From CAWFKS01 sp963816435 (GTDB taxonomy: Bacteria > Pseudomonadota > Alphaproteobacteria > Rhizobiales > Rhizobiaceae): a stretch of DNA of 64,000 nucleotides. A model generated the notes under the pieces. The model was not told the DNA's origin. It was given only the letters and a program-made list of their open reading frames with translations, and ran no database searches. Within the stretch, counting starts at the first letter, position 1, and each line of letters begins with the position of its first letter. Both the position numbers and the translations under genes were made by a program. Location: contig CAWFKS010000018.1 in assembly GCA_963816435.1 (NCBI GenBank), positions 186,001-250,000 of the forward strand. The letters run 5' to 3'. Positions 8,417-17,095 of the stretch are shown here, in pieces.

Positions 8417-9676
8417 TCAGATGGTGATCTCGACGCGGTCGACGCCGTTCCACTCGTAGCCGCGCGGGTTCCAGCGCGTCAGCCCGTCCATCGGCTGGGT
8501 GCGGCCGAGCGCATCTGTCGCCCTGCACATCAGCACGTTGGAGCCGGACTTGAGATCGGCCTTCGCCGACCACCGGTACCAGGCCCACGGGCTTTCGGCG
8601 TCCTTGACGTCTGCATCCATCCACGTCTTGCCGCCGTCGGCCGACACCGCGACATTGGTGATCTTGGCCTCGCCGTCGTTGAAGGCGACGCCGGTGATTT
8701 CCGCCGGGCCGGCGCCGGGACCGTCCTCGGGCAGCGGCGAGAAGATGACGCTCTTGATCTTGTGGCCGTAGGTCGGAACGCTGTTGTAGATCGTGTAGTC
8801 GTTGGCCTCGAACTCGCCGGGCTCGACCGGCACCAGCGGCATTCGGTAGCCGACCGACTGGTAGGCGCTCGGCGACTGCTCGGCGGCATACATCAGGTTG
8901 GTCAGGAACTTGACGTTCATGTTGCCATAGTAGCCCGGGACGATCAGGCGCACCGGCCCGCCGTGGACGGCGGGGATCGGCTCGCCGTTCATCTTCAGCG
9001 CGATGATGGCGTTGTCGAGCGCCGGGTCTTCCAGGTGATAGCTCTTGGCGAAGTCTGAGCCTTCCGGCGTTGCCGGCTGGTCCCAGCCTTCCGCCGTCAG
9101 CCAGTGCGCGCCGTCGGACGGCATGGTCTGCTGGGCTTCGAGGAAGGCCCTCAGCGGCACGCCCTCCCACTCGACATTGCCGAGGCCGCCATTCTTCCAC
9201 TGACCGCCGGCGACCTTTTCCTTGGCGGCATAGAAGGAGCGGCCGTTGCCGGCGCACTGGATCACGGAAACCCGCTTTTCCTGCTTCATGCCGGCGAGGT
9301 CGTCGAGGCTCACCTCGCGCGGCCGCTGCACCAGACCGTCGACGCGGATCTTCCAGTCGGGCCTGTCGGGCGCCTTGGTGGTGGCATACCAGGCGGCCTC
9401 GCCCTCGTGCGGGAAATGCAGCCGGTTGAACAGGATCTCCTTCGGCGTGTGGTCGTGCTCGCGCAGAAGCTTCAGCGGCGTCTCCATGACGCCCAGCTTC
9501 TCGTTGTGAATGACCATGCCGGAAACCTTGCCGTCGATGATCTTGGCCGAGTCGGCGGCGTCCTCGGCGAGAGCGGCGCGCAACGAGCCGGGTGCGATGC
9601 CGAAGGCGAGGCCGGCGGCGCCGGCAAGCTTGCCGAAGTCGCGGCGCGACAGCCTGGACGTGATCGAATTGGTCAT
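8417..9676 (-). CDS. SorT-like sulfite dehydrogenase, molybdenum cofactor subunit
   Basis: Periplasmic sulfite oxidase family enzyme (419 residues) that oxidises sulfite to sulfate. The N-terminus carries a twin-arginine signal (SRLSRRDFGKLAGAAGLAFG), as expected for export of a folded molybdopterin protein. The molybdenum-ligating cysteine is visible in VSVIQCAGNGRSF, and downstream are GGPVRLIVPGYYGNMNVKFL and the C-terminal Mo-co dimerisation domain (EITGVAFNDGEAKI, RWNPRGYEWNGV). The start ATG at 9676 is preceded by GGGAGGAAAG. Upstream lie the anti-sigma and ECF sigma genes, the same arrangement as sorT and rpoE4 of Sinorhizobium meliloti, so sulfite-responsive control is inferred. Confidence 0.92.
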   Translation of the reverse strand: MTNSITSRLSRRDFGKLAGAAGLAFGIAPGSLRAALAEDAADSAKIIDGKVSGMVIHNEKLGVMETPLKLLREHDHTPKEILFNRLHFPHEGEAAWYATTKAPDRPDWKIRVDGLVQRPREVSLDDLAGMKQEKRVSVIQCAGNGRSFYAAKEKVAGGQWKNGGLGNVEWEGVPLRAFLEAQQTMPSDGAHWLTAEGWDQPATPEGSDFAKSYHLEDPALDNAIIALKMNGEPIPAVHGGPVRLIVPGYYGNMNVKFLTNLMYAAEQSPSAYQSVGYRMPLVPVEPGEFEANDYTIYNSVPTYGHKIKSVIFSPLPEDGPGAGPAEITGVAFNDGEAKITNVAVSADGGKTWMDADVKDAESPWAWYRWSAKADLKSGSNVLMCRATDALGRTQPMDGLTRWNPRGYEWNGVDRVEITI

Positions 9677-9740
9677 GCTTTCCTCCCGATCCCGGGCACG
9701 GCCCACGCGGAGTGCGCGGTCGCGGGCGCCCGATACAGGG

Positions 9741-9769
9741 AAAGACGTGCCGGGGGCGCGTTTTATTCC
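9741..9769 (-). promoter_or_regulatory. candidate ECF-sigma promoter for sorT
   Basis: Reading leftward, GGAATAA (9763-9769) is followed after 15 bases by CGTCTTT (9741-9747), about 64 bases before the sorT start. A GGAAT/A-rich -35 with a CGTC-type -10 fits the general ECF promoter pattern. The cognate sigma factor is encoded immediately upstream. The motif was picked by eye and the consensus of this sigma factor is not known from the sequence. Confidence 0.45.
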
Positions 9770-9785
9770 GTCGCCGGCGAAAAAA

Positions 9786-10589
9786 TCATGCCTTGCAGCT
9801 CGCCGCCTGGCGACGGTTCTGCGCAAGCCGCTCCCGGTCCTCGCCGGTGAGCGGCTGATTGGCGCGCGTGGCGCTTTCCACCTCGCGCGAGATCAGGTCG
9901 AAGCGGCCGGGATCCATGCCGACGGCGAACAGCAGGTAGCCGAGATCGCGCACCTGCCAGCCATAGGCCAGTTCCCTGCCGTCGACGACGCGCACGGCGG
10001 AGTGCGGCATGGCGCCATGCCCGAAGATGAACATGCTGAGATGACAGCCGTGGTGGCCGCGAAAGCCGATCTGCAAGACCCGGCCGTCGCCGGTATCGCG
10101 GTCGGTGAAATGCTCGATCGCCAGCCCGGTCGCAGCCAGGTCGGGAATGACGGGCGCCTGGCCGAAGGCGGACAGCGCCACCAGAACCCTGGCGGGCGGA
10201 ACATCCATGCTTGCGGCGCCCTCGTCGCGTTCCAGCCATTCGCCATGCAGGAGCCGGGCGGTCGACAGCGCGGCGGCAGGCAGACCGGGACGGTCGGGGA
10301 AGGCATGCAGGGTCCAAAGGCCGACACACAGGGCGAGGACGGCGGCCACGGCAAGGGCGGCCAGCGCACCGCGCGGGCGCCGACGCGCCGGCAGGAGGGA
10401 CTGGAGATCGGCGGGAATCTCGCCGGCGGAGGAATGGCTGGCGCCCTTGAGGCGGTAGAGCAGCGCGATCTCGTCGGCGACACCGCGATGCTCGCCTGCC
10501 GCCTCGGCCACAGCGGCCGCGTCCGCGGCCGAGAGCTCGCCGTCGACATAGGCGTTGAGCGCCTGCCATTCGGGTCGCGCGAGCTTCAT
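9786..10589 (-). CDS. membrane anti-sigma factor
   Basis: A 267-residue protein with a short N-terminal zinc-finger-like/anti-sigma region (MKLARPEWQALNAYVDGELS), a single membrane segment around residues 80-100 (AALAVAAVLALCVGLW) and a periplasmic C-terminal domain. Its ATG overlaps the sigma-factor stop (ATGA at 10586-10589), so the pair is translationally coupled. The topology is that of a transmembrane anti-sigma that holds the ECF sigma at the membrane until a periplasmic signal releases it. The position upstream of sorT suggests the signal is sulfite or a related sulfur compound. Confidence 0.85.
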   Translation of the reverse strand: MKLARPEWQALNAYVDGELSAADAAAVAEAAGEHRGVADEIALLYRLKGASHSSAGEIPADLQSLLPARRRPRGALAALAVAAVLALCVGLWTLHAFPDRPGLPAAALSTARLLHGEWLERDEGAASMDVPPARVLVALSAFGQAPVIPDLAATGLAIEHFTDRDTGDGRVLQIGFRGHHGCHLSMFIFGHGAMPHSAVRVVDGRELAYGWQVRDLGYLLFAVGMDPGRFDLISREVESATRANQPLTGEDRERLAQNRRQAASCKA

Positions 10590-11116
10590 CTTGCCGACCT
10601 GCGGGCGCGTTCCAGCGACGTCACGTTGACCTCCGACATCACCGCCAGCAGCGCCTTGCGGGCGCGCGACAGGCGGCTCATCACCGTTCCCTCGGCAATG
10701 TCCAGCACGGCGGCGGTCTCTGCATAGGAAAAGCCGGCGATGTCAACCAGGCCGATGACTTCGCGATGGTCGATCGACAGGCGCGCCAGCGCCAGACGAA
10801 CGGTGACGACGTCGACGATACGGTGGTCGCCGTGCCAGCCTTCGGCGCTGTCGTCGGCGAAGCTGTCGGCCTCGTCGGTGGCGAGTTCGTTTCGACGCTT
10901 GCGATGGCGGTCGATGAAGGTGTTGCGCAGGATGGCGAACAGCCAGGTGCGGTAGGCCGCTTCCTCCCCCGGCCAGCGCGAGGCCGCCAGCGCCCGCACC
11001 ACCGATTCATGCACCAGGTCGCGTGCCTGCTCGCGGTCCTGTGCCAGCACGAATGCCAGGCGGTAGAGCCGCTCGAGATTGGATTCCATCCAGGCGCGCA
11101 AGCTGTCGTCCGCCAT
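10586..11116 (-). CDS. ECF-family RNA polymerase sigma factor
   Basis: A 176-residue extracytoplasmic-function sigma factor with region 2 (LERLYRLAFVLAQDREQARD, then YRTWLFAILRNTFIDRHRKR) and region 4 (LSIDHREVIGLVDIAGFSYA, then VLDIAEGTVMSRLSRARK). It has no region 1.1 or 3, as expected for ECF. The ATG at 11116 is preceded by GGGAGGAG. It is the first gene of a leftward operon with the anti-sigma, sorT and the cytochrome. In Sinorhizobium the equivalent sigma, RpoE4, is activated by sulfite in stationary phase; that role is inferred here from gene order. Confidence 0.9.
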   Translation of the reverse strand: MADDSLRAWMESNLERLYRLAFVLAQDREQARDLVHESVVRALAASRWPGEEAAYRTWLFAILRNTFIDRHRKRRNELATDEADSFADDSAEGWHGDHRIVDVVTVRLALARLSIDHREVIGLVDIAGFSYAETAAVLDIAEGTVMSRLSRARKALLAVMSEVNVTSLERARRSAR

Positions 11117-11524
11117 GAGCCGCTCCTCCCGAGCCGACCGGCAACGCCGCCTCCGACAGCTGAATGGTCGTTGCGAGGCCGGCGATTGTCAATTGCAGGG
11201 GCTCGCGGAGCGGTGGAACGTGCGGCCAGCGCGTTGGCGAGGGCGAGTAGTGCGCCGCGCCCAGGCTCCGTCAGGACTTTCAGCACGATCGCTGACGCCG
11301 TTTTAGGCAGTTTGCAGTTCTGCCCGCGAAATAGGCGGAAAATAGAAGCTAATTTGCAACAGCGGTTCCACATCTGTCGGTTCGTCCCGAGCCGGCGAAG
11401 CAATTCCCGTTGATGTCCGCAAAACGGGTTCCATAATTCCAGCGCCACGCGGACAGGGGGCGAGAGTCGGAACGGACCCGCTTTTCCGCGCTGGCATTGC
11501 GCATTCGCTATTTTCGAGGGGTCC
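11117..11524. promoter_or_regulatory. divergent promoter region between the sigma factor and TorF-like genes
   Basis: About 408 bases with no credible gene. It contains the leftward promoter for the sigma operon and the rightward promoter for the TorF-like gene. The part at 11300-11370 is relatively AT-rich, including the stretch GAAATAGGCGGAAAATAG. No clear dyad was found. Confidence 0.4.
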
Positions 11525-12226
11525 ATGAAAAACTTCGGTCTCGCCGCCATGCTCGCGGCGGCAGCATTCGCCTTGGCGTCTCCCGCGCGTGCCGCGGACG
11601 ACGACGTCGCCTCCCAGCAAGAGATCGCCTCGGCAATCGACGTGGCGTTCGGCGTCGCCGTGACGTCGCAATACGTCGCGCGCGGCATCGCCCAGAGCAC
11701 CGGCCCGGCGGTCCAGGCCTATATCGAGCCGTCCTTCGGCATCTTCTATATCGGCGCCTGGGCATCGACGGTATCGCCGTCGATCATCGGCCCGGGCGAC
11801 AATGTCGAGATCGATCTCTACGGCGGCGTGCGGCCGGAGTTCGGCAACCTGTCGCTCGACCTCGGCTATGTCCACTACCTCTATGACGGCTCCGGATCCT
11901 GCTGCGGCGAGGCCTATCTGAAGGCCAGCTACGCCTTCACCGACAATTTCTCGGCCGGCGCGGAAATCTACCACAACCTGACCGACTTCTCGTACGGCGA
12001 GGTCAACGCCAGCCTCAGCGGCCTGCCTTGGGAACTGGCGGCAAGTGCGGCGGTCGGCACCGATTTCAACGGCGGCACCAACTGGAATGCCGGGCTGTCG
12101 CGCACCTTCGCCGACATGTTCACCGTCGACCTGCGCTACCACGACCACAGCGCCGGGCCGGCGCGCTTCGTGGCGACGCTGTCCTTCGACACCTCATGGT
12201 CGGCGCTGAAGGGCTCCGGCAACTGA
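11525..12226 (+). CDS. TorF-family putative outer-membrane porin
   Basis: A 233-residue exported protein with a signal peptide (MKNFGLAAMLAAAAFALASP, cleavage near ARAADDD). The mature part begins with the family opening VAFGVAVTSQYVARGIAQST and then alternates aromatic and glycine residues in beta-strands, as in Gcw_chp/TorF proteins. The predicted role is an outer-membrane barrel of unknown substrate. It is monocistronic: a strong terminator follows 25 bases after the stop. Homologues occur widely in alphaproteobacteria. Confidence 0.75.
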   Translation: MKNFGLAAMLAAAAFALASPARAADDDVASQQEIASAIDVAFGVAVTSQYVARGIAQSTGPAVQAYIEPSFGIFYIGAWASTVSPSIIGPGDNVEIDLYGGVRPEFGNLSLDLGYVHYLYDGSGSCCGEAYLKASYAFTDNFSAGAEIYHNLTDFSYGEVNASLSGLPWELAASAAVGTDFNGGTNWNAGLSRTFADMFTVDLRYHDHSAGPARFVATLSFDTSWSALKGSGN

Positions 12227-12250
12227 GTTCCAGCCGGCTCGACCCATCCG

Positions 12251-12277
12251 AAAGGCCCGGCCCGCGCCGGGCCTTTT
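12251..12277 (+). terminator. intrinsic terminator after the TorF-like gene
   Basis: An 11-bp perfect stem, AAAGGCCCGGC with GCCGGGCCTTT, and a four-base loop, followed by T. It lies about 25 bases after the stop at 12226. Confidence 0.85.
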
Positions 12278-12383
12278 ACGTCTGGCCTGCCCGGTCGCGG
12301 CAACCGCTGGCGGCGCGGCTTCTTGTGGCGCCACCCGGTTTGCGGCTAGACCGGCCGGGACCCGCAACCGGGCCCGCCATACG

Positions 12384-13551
12384 ATGAGCGAAGACTTTTC
12401 CCGCCGCGACGTGACGCTCGCAAACTGGCGCACCGCGCCGTTCAACCGCTGGAGCTTCCAGAACGTCGAGGAGATCGTGCCCTCGGCGACGATCTGCGAG
12501 GCGACCGGCAGCGAGACACCCTCCCCCGACGATGCCGCGCTGCGCGAACCGTTTCTCGACGACGGCGCCGGCGGCAGGATCTCGGCGGCGGCGCATTTCG
12601 AGCAATCTTCGACCGACAGTTTCGTCGCGCTGCGCGACGGCGAGATTATCGCGGCGTGGAACGCGCCAAATGCCGATCCGGCCAGGCCGCACGTCATCTT
12701 CTCGATCTCGAAATCCGTCACCGGCATGCTGGCCGGCATCGCCGCCGGCGACGGCCTGCTCGATCCCGACGCGCCGGTCACCGACTATGTCGCGGTGCCG
12801 GAAGGCGGCGCCTATGCGAGCGCGCGCGTGCGCCACCTGCTCGACATGACGGTCAGCCTCGACTTCGACGAATCCTATCTCGACGCCGGCGGCGCCTTCG
12901 ACCGCTACCGCCGCTCCATGCTGTGGAATCCCGAGCGGCCGGACACGGTGCCGGAGACGCTGGAGGAATGCCTCGTCTCGCTGCAGCCCGCCGCCGAGCC
13001 GCACGGCAGGCGCTTCCACTACGCCTCGCCCAACACCGACATGCTGGGCCTGGTGGTCGAGCGCGCCACCGGCCGCCGCTATCCACGAATATCTGGCGGA
13101 GCGCATCTGGAAGCCGATGGGTGCCACCGGCCCCGCCCGCGTCACGGTCGACAGGGCCGGCGCGGCGCGCGCCGCCGGCGGCATCTGCGTGACGCCGACC
13201 GATCTCGCGCGTTTCGGCGAACTGGTGCTGAACGGCGGCGAGGCGCGCAACGGAACGCAGCTCATCCCCGCGGACTGGATCGCCGACATGCACCAGAACG
13301 GCGACCGCAAGGCCTGGGCCACGGGCGATTTCGCCCAGATGCTGCCCGAGGGGCGTTACCGCTCGTGCTGGTACGAGACAGGCGACGCGCGCGGCAGCTT
13401 CTTCGGCATCGGCATCCACGAGCAGTGGCTGTGGTGCGACCCGACCTCCCGCATCGTCATCGCCAAGACCTCGTCGCGGCCCGACCCGAGCAACGACGAG
13501 GCGACGGCGCGCAACATCTTCTTCCTGTCGCAGCTCGCCCGCCTGCTCTGA
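12384..13551 (+). CDS. serine hydrolase, beta-lactamase/penicillin-binding-protein fold (one-base frameshift)
   Basis: Class C beta-lactamase-like serine hydrolase (6-aminohexanoate-dimer-hydrolase/esterase type) of unknown substrate. The SxxK motif is in FSISKSVTG and the YxN motif in HYASPNTDML. The frame breaks at about 13083, where one extra C turns ATGRRYHEYLAERIW into another frame. With it removed the protein is a continuous 388 residues ending at 13551. No signal peptide is seen, so it is probably cytoplasmic. Left uncorrected, the first frame reads through into the next gene and mimics a 785-residue fusion. Confidence 0.82.
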
Positions 13552-13628
13552 GGCGCCGAACGGCGATTGCCCCTGCATCCGTTTGGCCTTACGCAGGGCC
13601 ACCGACCAGCTCCGACCGAGCCATTGCC

Positions 13629-14741
13629 ATGACCCGCCGTCCCGCCCTCACCCCGCTCGCCGCCACGCTTCCGGCCACCGTGCCATTCGTCGGACCGGAG
13701 GCGCAGGAGCGCGCCCGCGGCAGCGGCTTTCGTGCCCGGCTCGGTGCCAACGAGAACGGGTTCGGCCCCTCGCCGCGCGTCGCCGCGACGATGGCGGAGG
13801 TCGCCTCCGACATGTGGAAATACGGCGATCCGGAGAGCTTCGACCTGAAGTCGGCGCTGGCCGCGCACCTTTCCGTCGCACCGGAAAACATCGCGGTCGA
13901 CGGCGGCATCGACACGCTGCTGGGGCTGGCGGTGCGGCTTTTCGCGGAAGCCGGGCGGCCGGTGGTGACATCGCTCGGCGCCTACCCGACCTTCAACTAC
14001 CACGTCGCCGGTTTCGGCTGCCGACTTGTGACGGTGCCCTACGACAACGATCGCGAGAACCTCGAAGGTCTGCTCGAAGCCGTGAAGCGCGAGGATGCGC
14101 CGCTGGTCTACCTCTCCAATCCCGACAATCCGATGGGGACGTGGTGGGAGGCCGCCGAGATCGAACGCTTCATGGAGGCGCTGCCGGAAAGGACGCTGCT
14201 CGTTCTCGACGAGGCCTATGGCGAGACGGCGCCCGCCTCCGCCATCCCGCGGCTCGACGTGACGCGGCCGAACATCTTGCGCATGCGCACCTTCTCCAAG
14301 GCCTACGGGCTCGCCGGCATGCGCTGCGGCTACGCGGTCGGCGAGGCCGAGACGGTCCGCGCCTTCGACAAGGTGCGCAATCATTTCGGCATGTCGCGCA
14401 TGACGCAGATCGCCGCGCTGGCAGCACTCGACGACCAGGCGCATCTCGCCGACGTGATCGGCCGGGTCGACGAATGCCGCGGCCGCATCGCCGGGATCGC
14501 TGCCGACAACGGGCTTGCCGCGCTGCCGTCGGCGACGAACTTCGTCACCATCGACTGCGGCTCAGACGGGGCCTATGCCGGCCGCGTCATGCAGGCGCTG
14601 ATCGCGCGCGACGTATTCGTCAGGAAGCCGATGGCCCCCGGTCTCGACCGCTGCATCCGCGTCAGCGTCGGGCCGGAGCCGGAGATCGCGATCTTCGCGG
14701 AGGAGCTGCCCGGCGCGCTGGCCGATGCCCGTGGCAACTAG
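13629..14741 (+). CDS. histidinol-phosphate aminotransferase-like PLP enzyme
   Basis: Fold-type I class I/II aminotransferase of 370 residues. Visible features are the N-terminal LGANENGFGPSPR, the asparagine motif YLSNPDNPMGTW, the PLP-contact LLVLDEAYGE, and the PLP lysine in RTFSKAYGLAGMR, with a C-terminal arginine in RCIRVSVGPEPE. It matches HisC-like proteins, but no his genes are nearby, so a general aromatic or histidinol-phosphate specificity cannot be assigned. The start ATG at 13629 lies 77 bases after the hydrolase gene, and the two may be one unit. Confidence 0.85.
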   Translation: MTRRPALTPLAATLPATVPFVGPEAQERARGSGFRARLGANENGFGPSPRVAATMAEVASDMWKYGDPESFDLKSALAAHLSVAPENIAVDGGIDTLLGLAVRLFAEAGRPVVTSLGAYPTFNYHVAGFGCRLVTVPYDNDRENLEGLLEAVKREDAPLVYLSNPDNPMGTWWEAAEIERFMEALPERTLLVLDEAYGETAPASAIPRLDVTRPNILRMRTFSKAYGLAGMRCGYAVGEAETVRAFDKVRNHFGMSRMTQIAALAALDDQAHLADVIGRVDECRGRIAGIAADNGLAALPSATNFVTIDCGSDGAYAGRVMQALIARDVFVRKPMAPGLDRCIRVSVGPEPEIAIFAEELPGALADARGN

Positions 14742-14744
14742 GCT

Positions 14745-15143
14745 CTAGGCCGTCATCGTCGGCGTCGGCGAGGAAATGTCGAGCGTCGTGCCGGCGGGAT
14801 CGCGCAGGATCATGCGGCGCTGCCCGTAGGACATGTCGGTCGGCGGCTCGATTATGTCGGCGTTCATCGCCTTGGCCTGCTCGAAAGCCGCGAGCACTTC
14901 CGGAACCACGAATGTGAGATAGCCGCCGCCCGGCGGCCTCGTCGCGGTGACAGGCGTCACCTCGCTGGTTTTGGAAATGATCCCCAGTTCGAAGCGCGGC
15001 CCCTCTCTCGGCGCCAGCACGATGAACCAGTCGCTGTCGTAGATCTGTTCGAAATCGAGCAGCGCCACATAGAAATCGCGGACGGCGCCGAGATCGTCGG
15101 CGACGACGTTGAACATGGTGCGGTCGATCGGCGAAGCCGGCAT
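14745..15143 (-). CDS. VOC (glyoxalase/bleomycin-resistance fold) protein
   Basis: A 132-residue vicinal-oxygen-chelate protein. The opening TMFNVVADDLGAVRDFYVAL and the closing MILRDPAGTTLDISS are the paired beta-alpha-beta signatures of the fold, with a central FELGIISK. Substrate unknown. It ends three bases from the convergent aminotransferase stop. A small conserved gene lies 64 bases upstream on the same strand, probably in one operon. Confidence 0.8.
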   Translation of the reverse strand: MPASPIDRTMFNVVADDLGAVRDFYVALLDFEQIYDSDWFIVLAPREGPRFELGIISKTSEVTPVTATRPPGGGYLTFVVPEVLAAFEQAKAMNADIIEPPTDMSYGQRRMILRDPAGTTLDISSPTPTMTA

Positions 15144-15207
15144 GGCGCATCCTTTCCGCTGCCACGGACGTCCGTCGCTGCGCCGGAGCCGTCAACGGCG
15201 GTGGTTG

Positions 15208-15448
15208 TCAGGGGGTAGCTTCGTTCCTCGGCTGGTCCGATCCTTGAATGCAGGATCGCGGCCACTTCCGCTACGCGGCCCTTGGGCAGGGGCCGGAAAT
15301 CGTTCATCAGGGCCTCGTCGTTGGACGCCCAGGCATAGGCTTCGCGCAGTTCCGCCTCGTTCGCGCCGGTGCTGGCGAGTTCGGCAATCAGCGCGTTATC
15401 CACGGGTCCGAGCACATCGCGGATTGCTTCCAGTGTCAGTGCGGTCAT
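15208..15448 (-). CDS. small conserved protein, about 79 residues (one-base frameshift)
   Basis: A short leftward gene from the ATG at 15448, preceded by GGAGG, encoding an acidic helical protein (MTALTLEAIRDVLGPVDNAL, then ELREAYAWASNDEALMNDFR). As given, the frame does not stop and runs 250 bases into the VOC gene. Dropping one base near 15223 yields a natural end PAEEEATP with TGA at 15208-15210, just ahead of the VOC gene. No function is recognised. The correction is inferred, and the alternative is a real C-terminal overlap. Confidence 0.55.
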
Positions 15449-15555
15449 TGCATCCTCCATTCGCTGCTTCGCGCCTGTGGCTGCACCGATGAAACTTGAA
15501 ATAGCCCACCCTGTTCCCTGCCACGGGCGCGGGGCCTGGAACCGAATCGGACGCC

Positions 15556-17019
15556 TCATTCTCCGCGGTGCCGCACCACGGGATCGATCGGCGTGCGGGC
15601 AAAGGCGACGGCGTCCTCGACGGCGCGGGCGGCCCGCAACAGCACCGCCTCGCCGCGCGGCGGGCCGACAAGCTGAATGCCGACCGGCATGCCGCTTGCC
15701 GTGAAGCCGACGGGCATGGCCAGCGCCGGCAGCGCCGTGGTCGTCGCCAGGAAGGAAAACCGCAGCCAGTCGACGTAGTCGGCGACCTCGTGCCCGTCGA
15801 CCGAGGTCGGGTATTCGACCTCGACCGGCCCCGGCTCCAGCCCGGCGACGGGGATCGCCAGCACGTCGTAGCCTTCCAGGAAGGTCCGCATCGCGTGGTA
15901 GAGCACGGTACGCTGGCGCATCGCCTCGTAGATCGCGTGCGAGGACAGGTCTTTTCCGGTCTGGATGTTGTCGCGCAGGGTGCGCTTGAAATGGCGCTGC
16001 ACCGGCTCGGGCTGATAGGCGTTGACGGCGCCGTAGAAGACGCCGCGCAGCGTCACGTAGGTCTCGTAGAGGCCGGGCAGGTCCGGACAGGCGTCCTCGA
16101 CAGTGCCGCCGGCGCGCGACACCTTCTCCATCGCGGCGCGCAGCACCTGCCGGATTTCCGGCTCGACCGGCGCGAACCCGCCCTGGTCCTCGCTGAAGGC
16201 GATGCGCACGCGGCCGTCGGCGCGCGCCACCTCCTGCTGGAAAGGCGTTGCCGGCGCCTCCAGCGAGATCGGCATGCGCGGGTCGAACCCCGTCATCGCA
16301 TCGAGGAAAAGCGCGATGTCCTGGACGTCGCGCGCCATCGGTCCCGAAATTCCCTCGATCAGGAAGGCGGCCGCGGCCGCGCCACCGCCGCAGCGGCCCG
16401 GCGAAGGGCGCATTCCGACGACGCCGCAATAGGCGGCGGGCGTGCGCAAGGAGCCCGCCAGATCCGATCCCTGCGCCAGCCACACTTCGCCGGTAGCCAG
16501 CGAGGCCGCCGCGCCGCCCGACGAGCCGCCGGCATTCATGCGCGTGTCCCAGGGATTCCTGGTGTAGCCGAACACCTCGTTGAACGTGTTGCCGCCGGCG
16601 CCGAATTCCGGCGTGTTGGTCTTGCCGACGACGATGCCGCCGCGGTCCTCGAGGCGCTCGACCAGCGGATCGCTCGCCTCGGGCACGAAGTCCTTGAGCC
16701 CGACGGAGCCGAAGGTCGTGCGCACGCCGCCGACCATGCTCAAATCCTTGATTGTCAGCGGCAGGCCCGCGAGCCAGCCGGCTTCGCCGCCGTTCGTCTC
16801 CCCGCGAGCGGCCAGCCTGTCGAGATCGGCGCGCGCCCGCGCCTCGCAGGTCGTCACGGTCGCGTTGACGGCATCTTCCACCTGGCCGATGCGGGCGAAG
16901 GCGGCGTCCAGCAGTTCGGACGGCGCCACTTCTCCCTTCTTCAGCAGCCCCACGACCTCGCGCGCCGGCAGCCGGCACAGTTCGGGGCCGGAAAAGCCGT
17001 TCATCGGATCGTTCTCCAT
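15556..17019 (-). CDS. amidase signature family hydrolase
   Basis: A 487-residue amidase with the Ser-cisSer-Lys triad visible: lysine in LPLTIKDLSM, the glycine/serine-rich AGGSSGGAAASLATG and the nucleophile region GSDLAGSLRTPA. It is close in length to GatA and other amide hydrolases, but no gatB/gatC neighbours exist, so a catabolic amidase is more likely than a tRNA amidotransferase. The start at 17019 follows GGAGAGGGA; a longer upstream frame lacks such a site. It is 76 bases downstream of the class III aminotransferase, so both may act on one amide or amine compound. Confidence 0.88.
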   Translation of the reverse strand: MENDPMNGFSGPELCRLPAREVVGLLKKGEVAPSELLDAAFARIGQVEDAVNATVTTCEARARADLDRLAARGETNGGEAGWLAGLPLTIKDLSMVGGVRTTFGSVGLKDFVPEASDPLVERLEDRGGIVVGKTNTPEFGAGGNTFNEVFGYTRNPWDTRMNAGGSSGGAAASLATGEVWLAQGSDLAGSLRTPAAYCGVVGMRPSPGRCGGGAAAAAFLIEGISGPMARDVQDIALFLDAMTGFDPRMPISLEAPATPFQQEVARADGRVRIAFSEDQGGFAPVEPEIRQVLRAAMEKVSRAGGTVEDACPDLPGLYETYVTLRGVFYGAVNAYQPEPVQRHFKRTLRDNIQTGKDLSSHAIYEAMRQRTVLYHAMRTFLEGYDVLAIPVAGLEPGPVEVEYPTSVDGHEVADYVDWLRFSFLATTTALPALAMPVGFTASGMPVGIQLVGPPRGEAVLLRAARAVEDAVAFARTPIDPVVRHRGE

Positions 17020-17095
17020 GGGCGTCCCTCTCCTTCCGCCATTCCTGTTGCCGATGCGGCCGCGAACGATCCCGGCCGTCACGCAGCGATGCAGG

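Noticed and set aside
12384..14741. Apparent fusion of a serine hydrolase with an aminotransferase
   Set aside because: One inserted C at about 13083 joins the frames. The hydrolase ends at 13551 in the proper frame and the aminotransferase has its own ATG at 13629.
14957..16978. Long leftward open frame across the amidase and the small gene at 15448
   Set aside because: It is a shadow frame of the amidase. Only the segment beginning at 15448 has a ribosome-binding site and a protein-like sequence.
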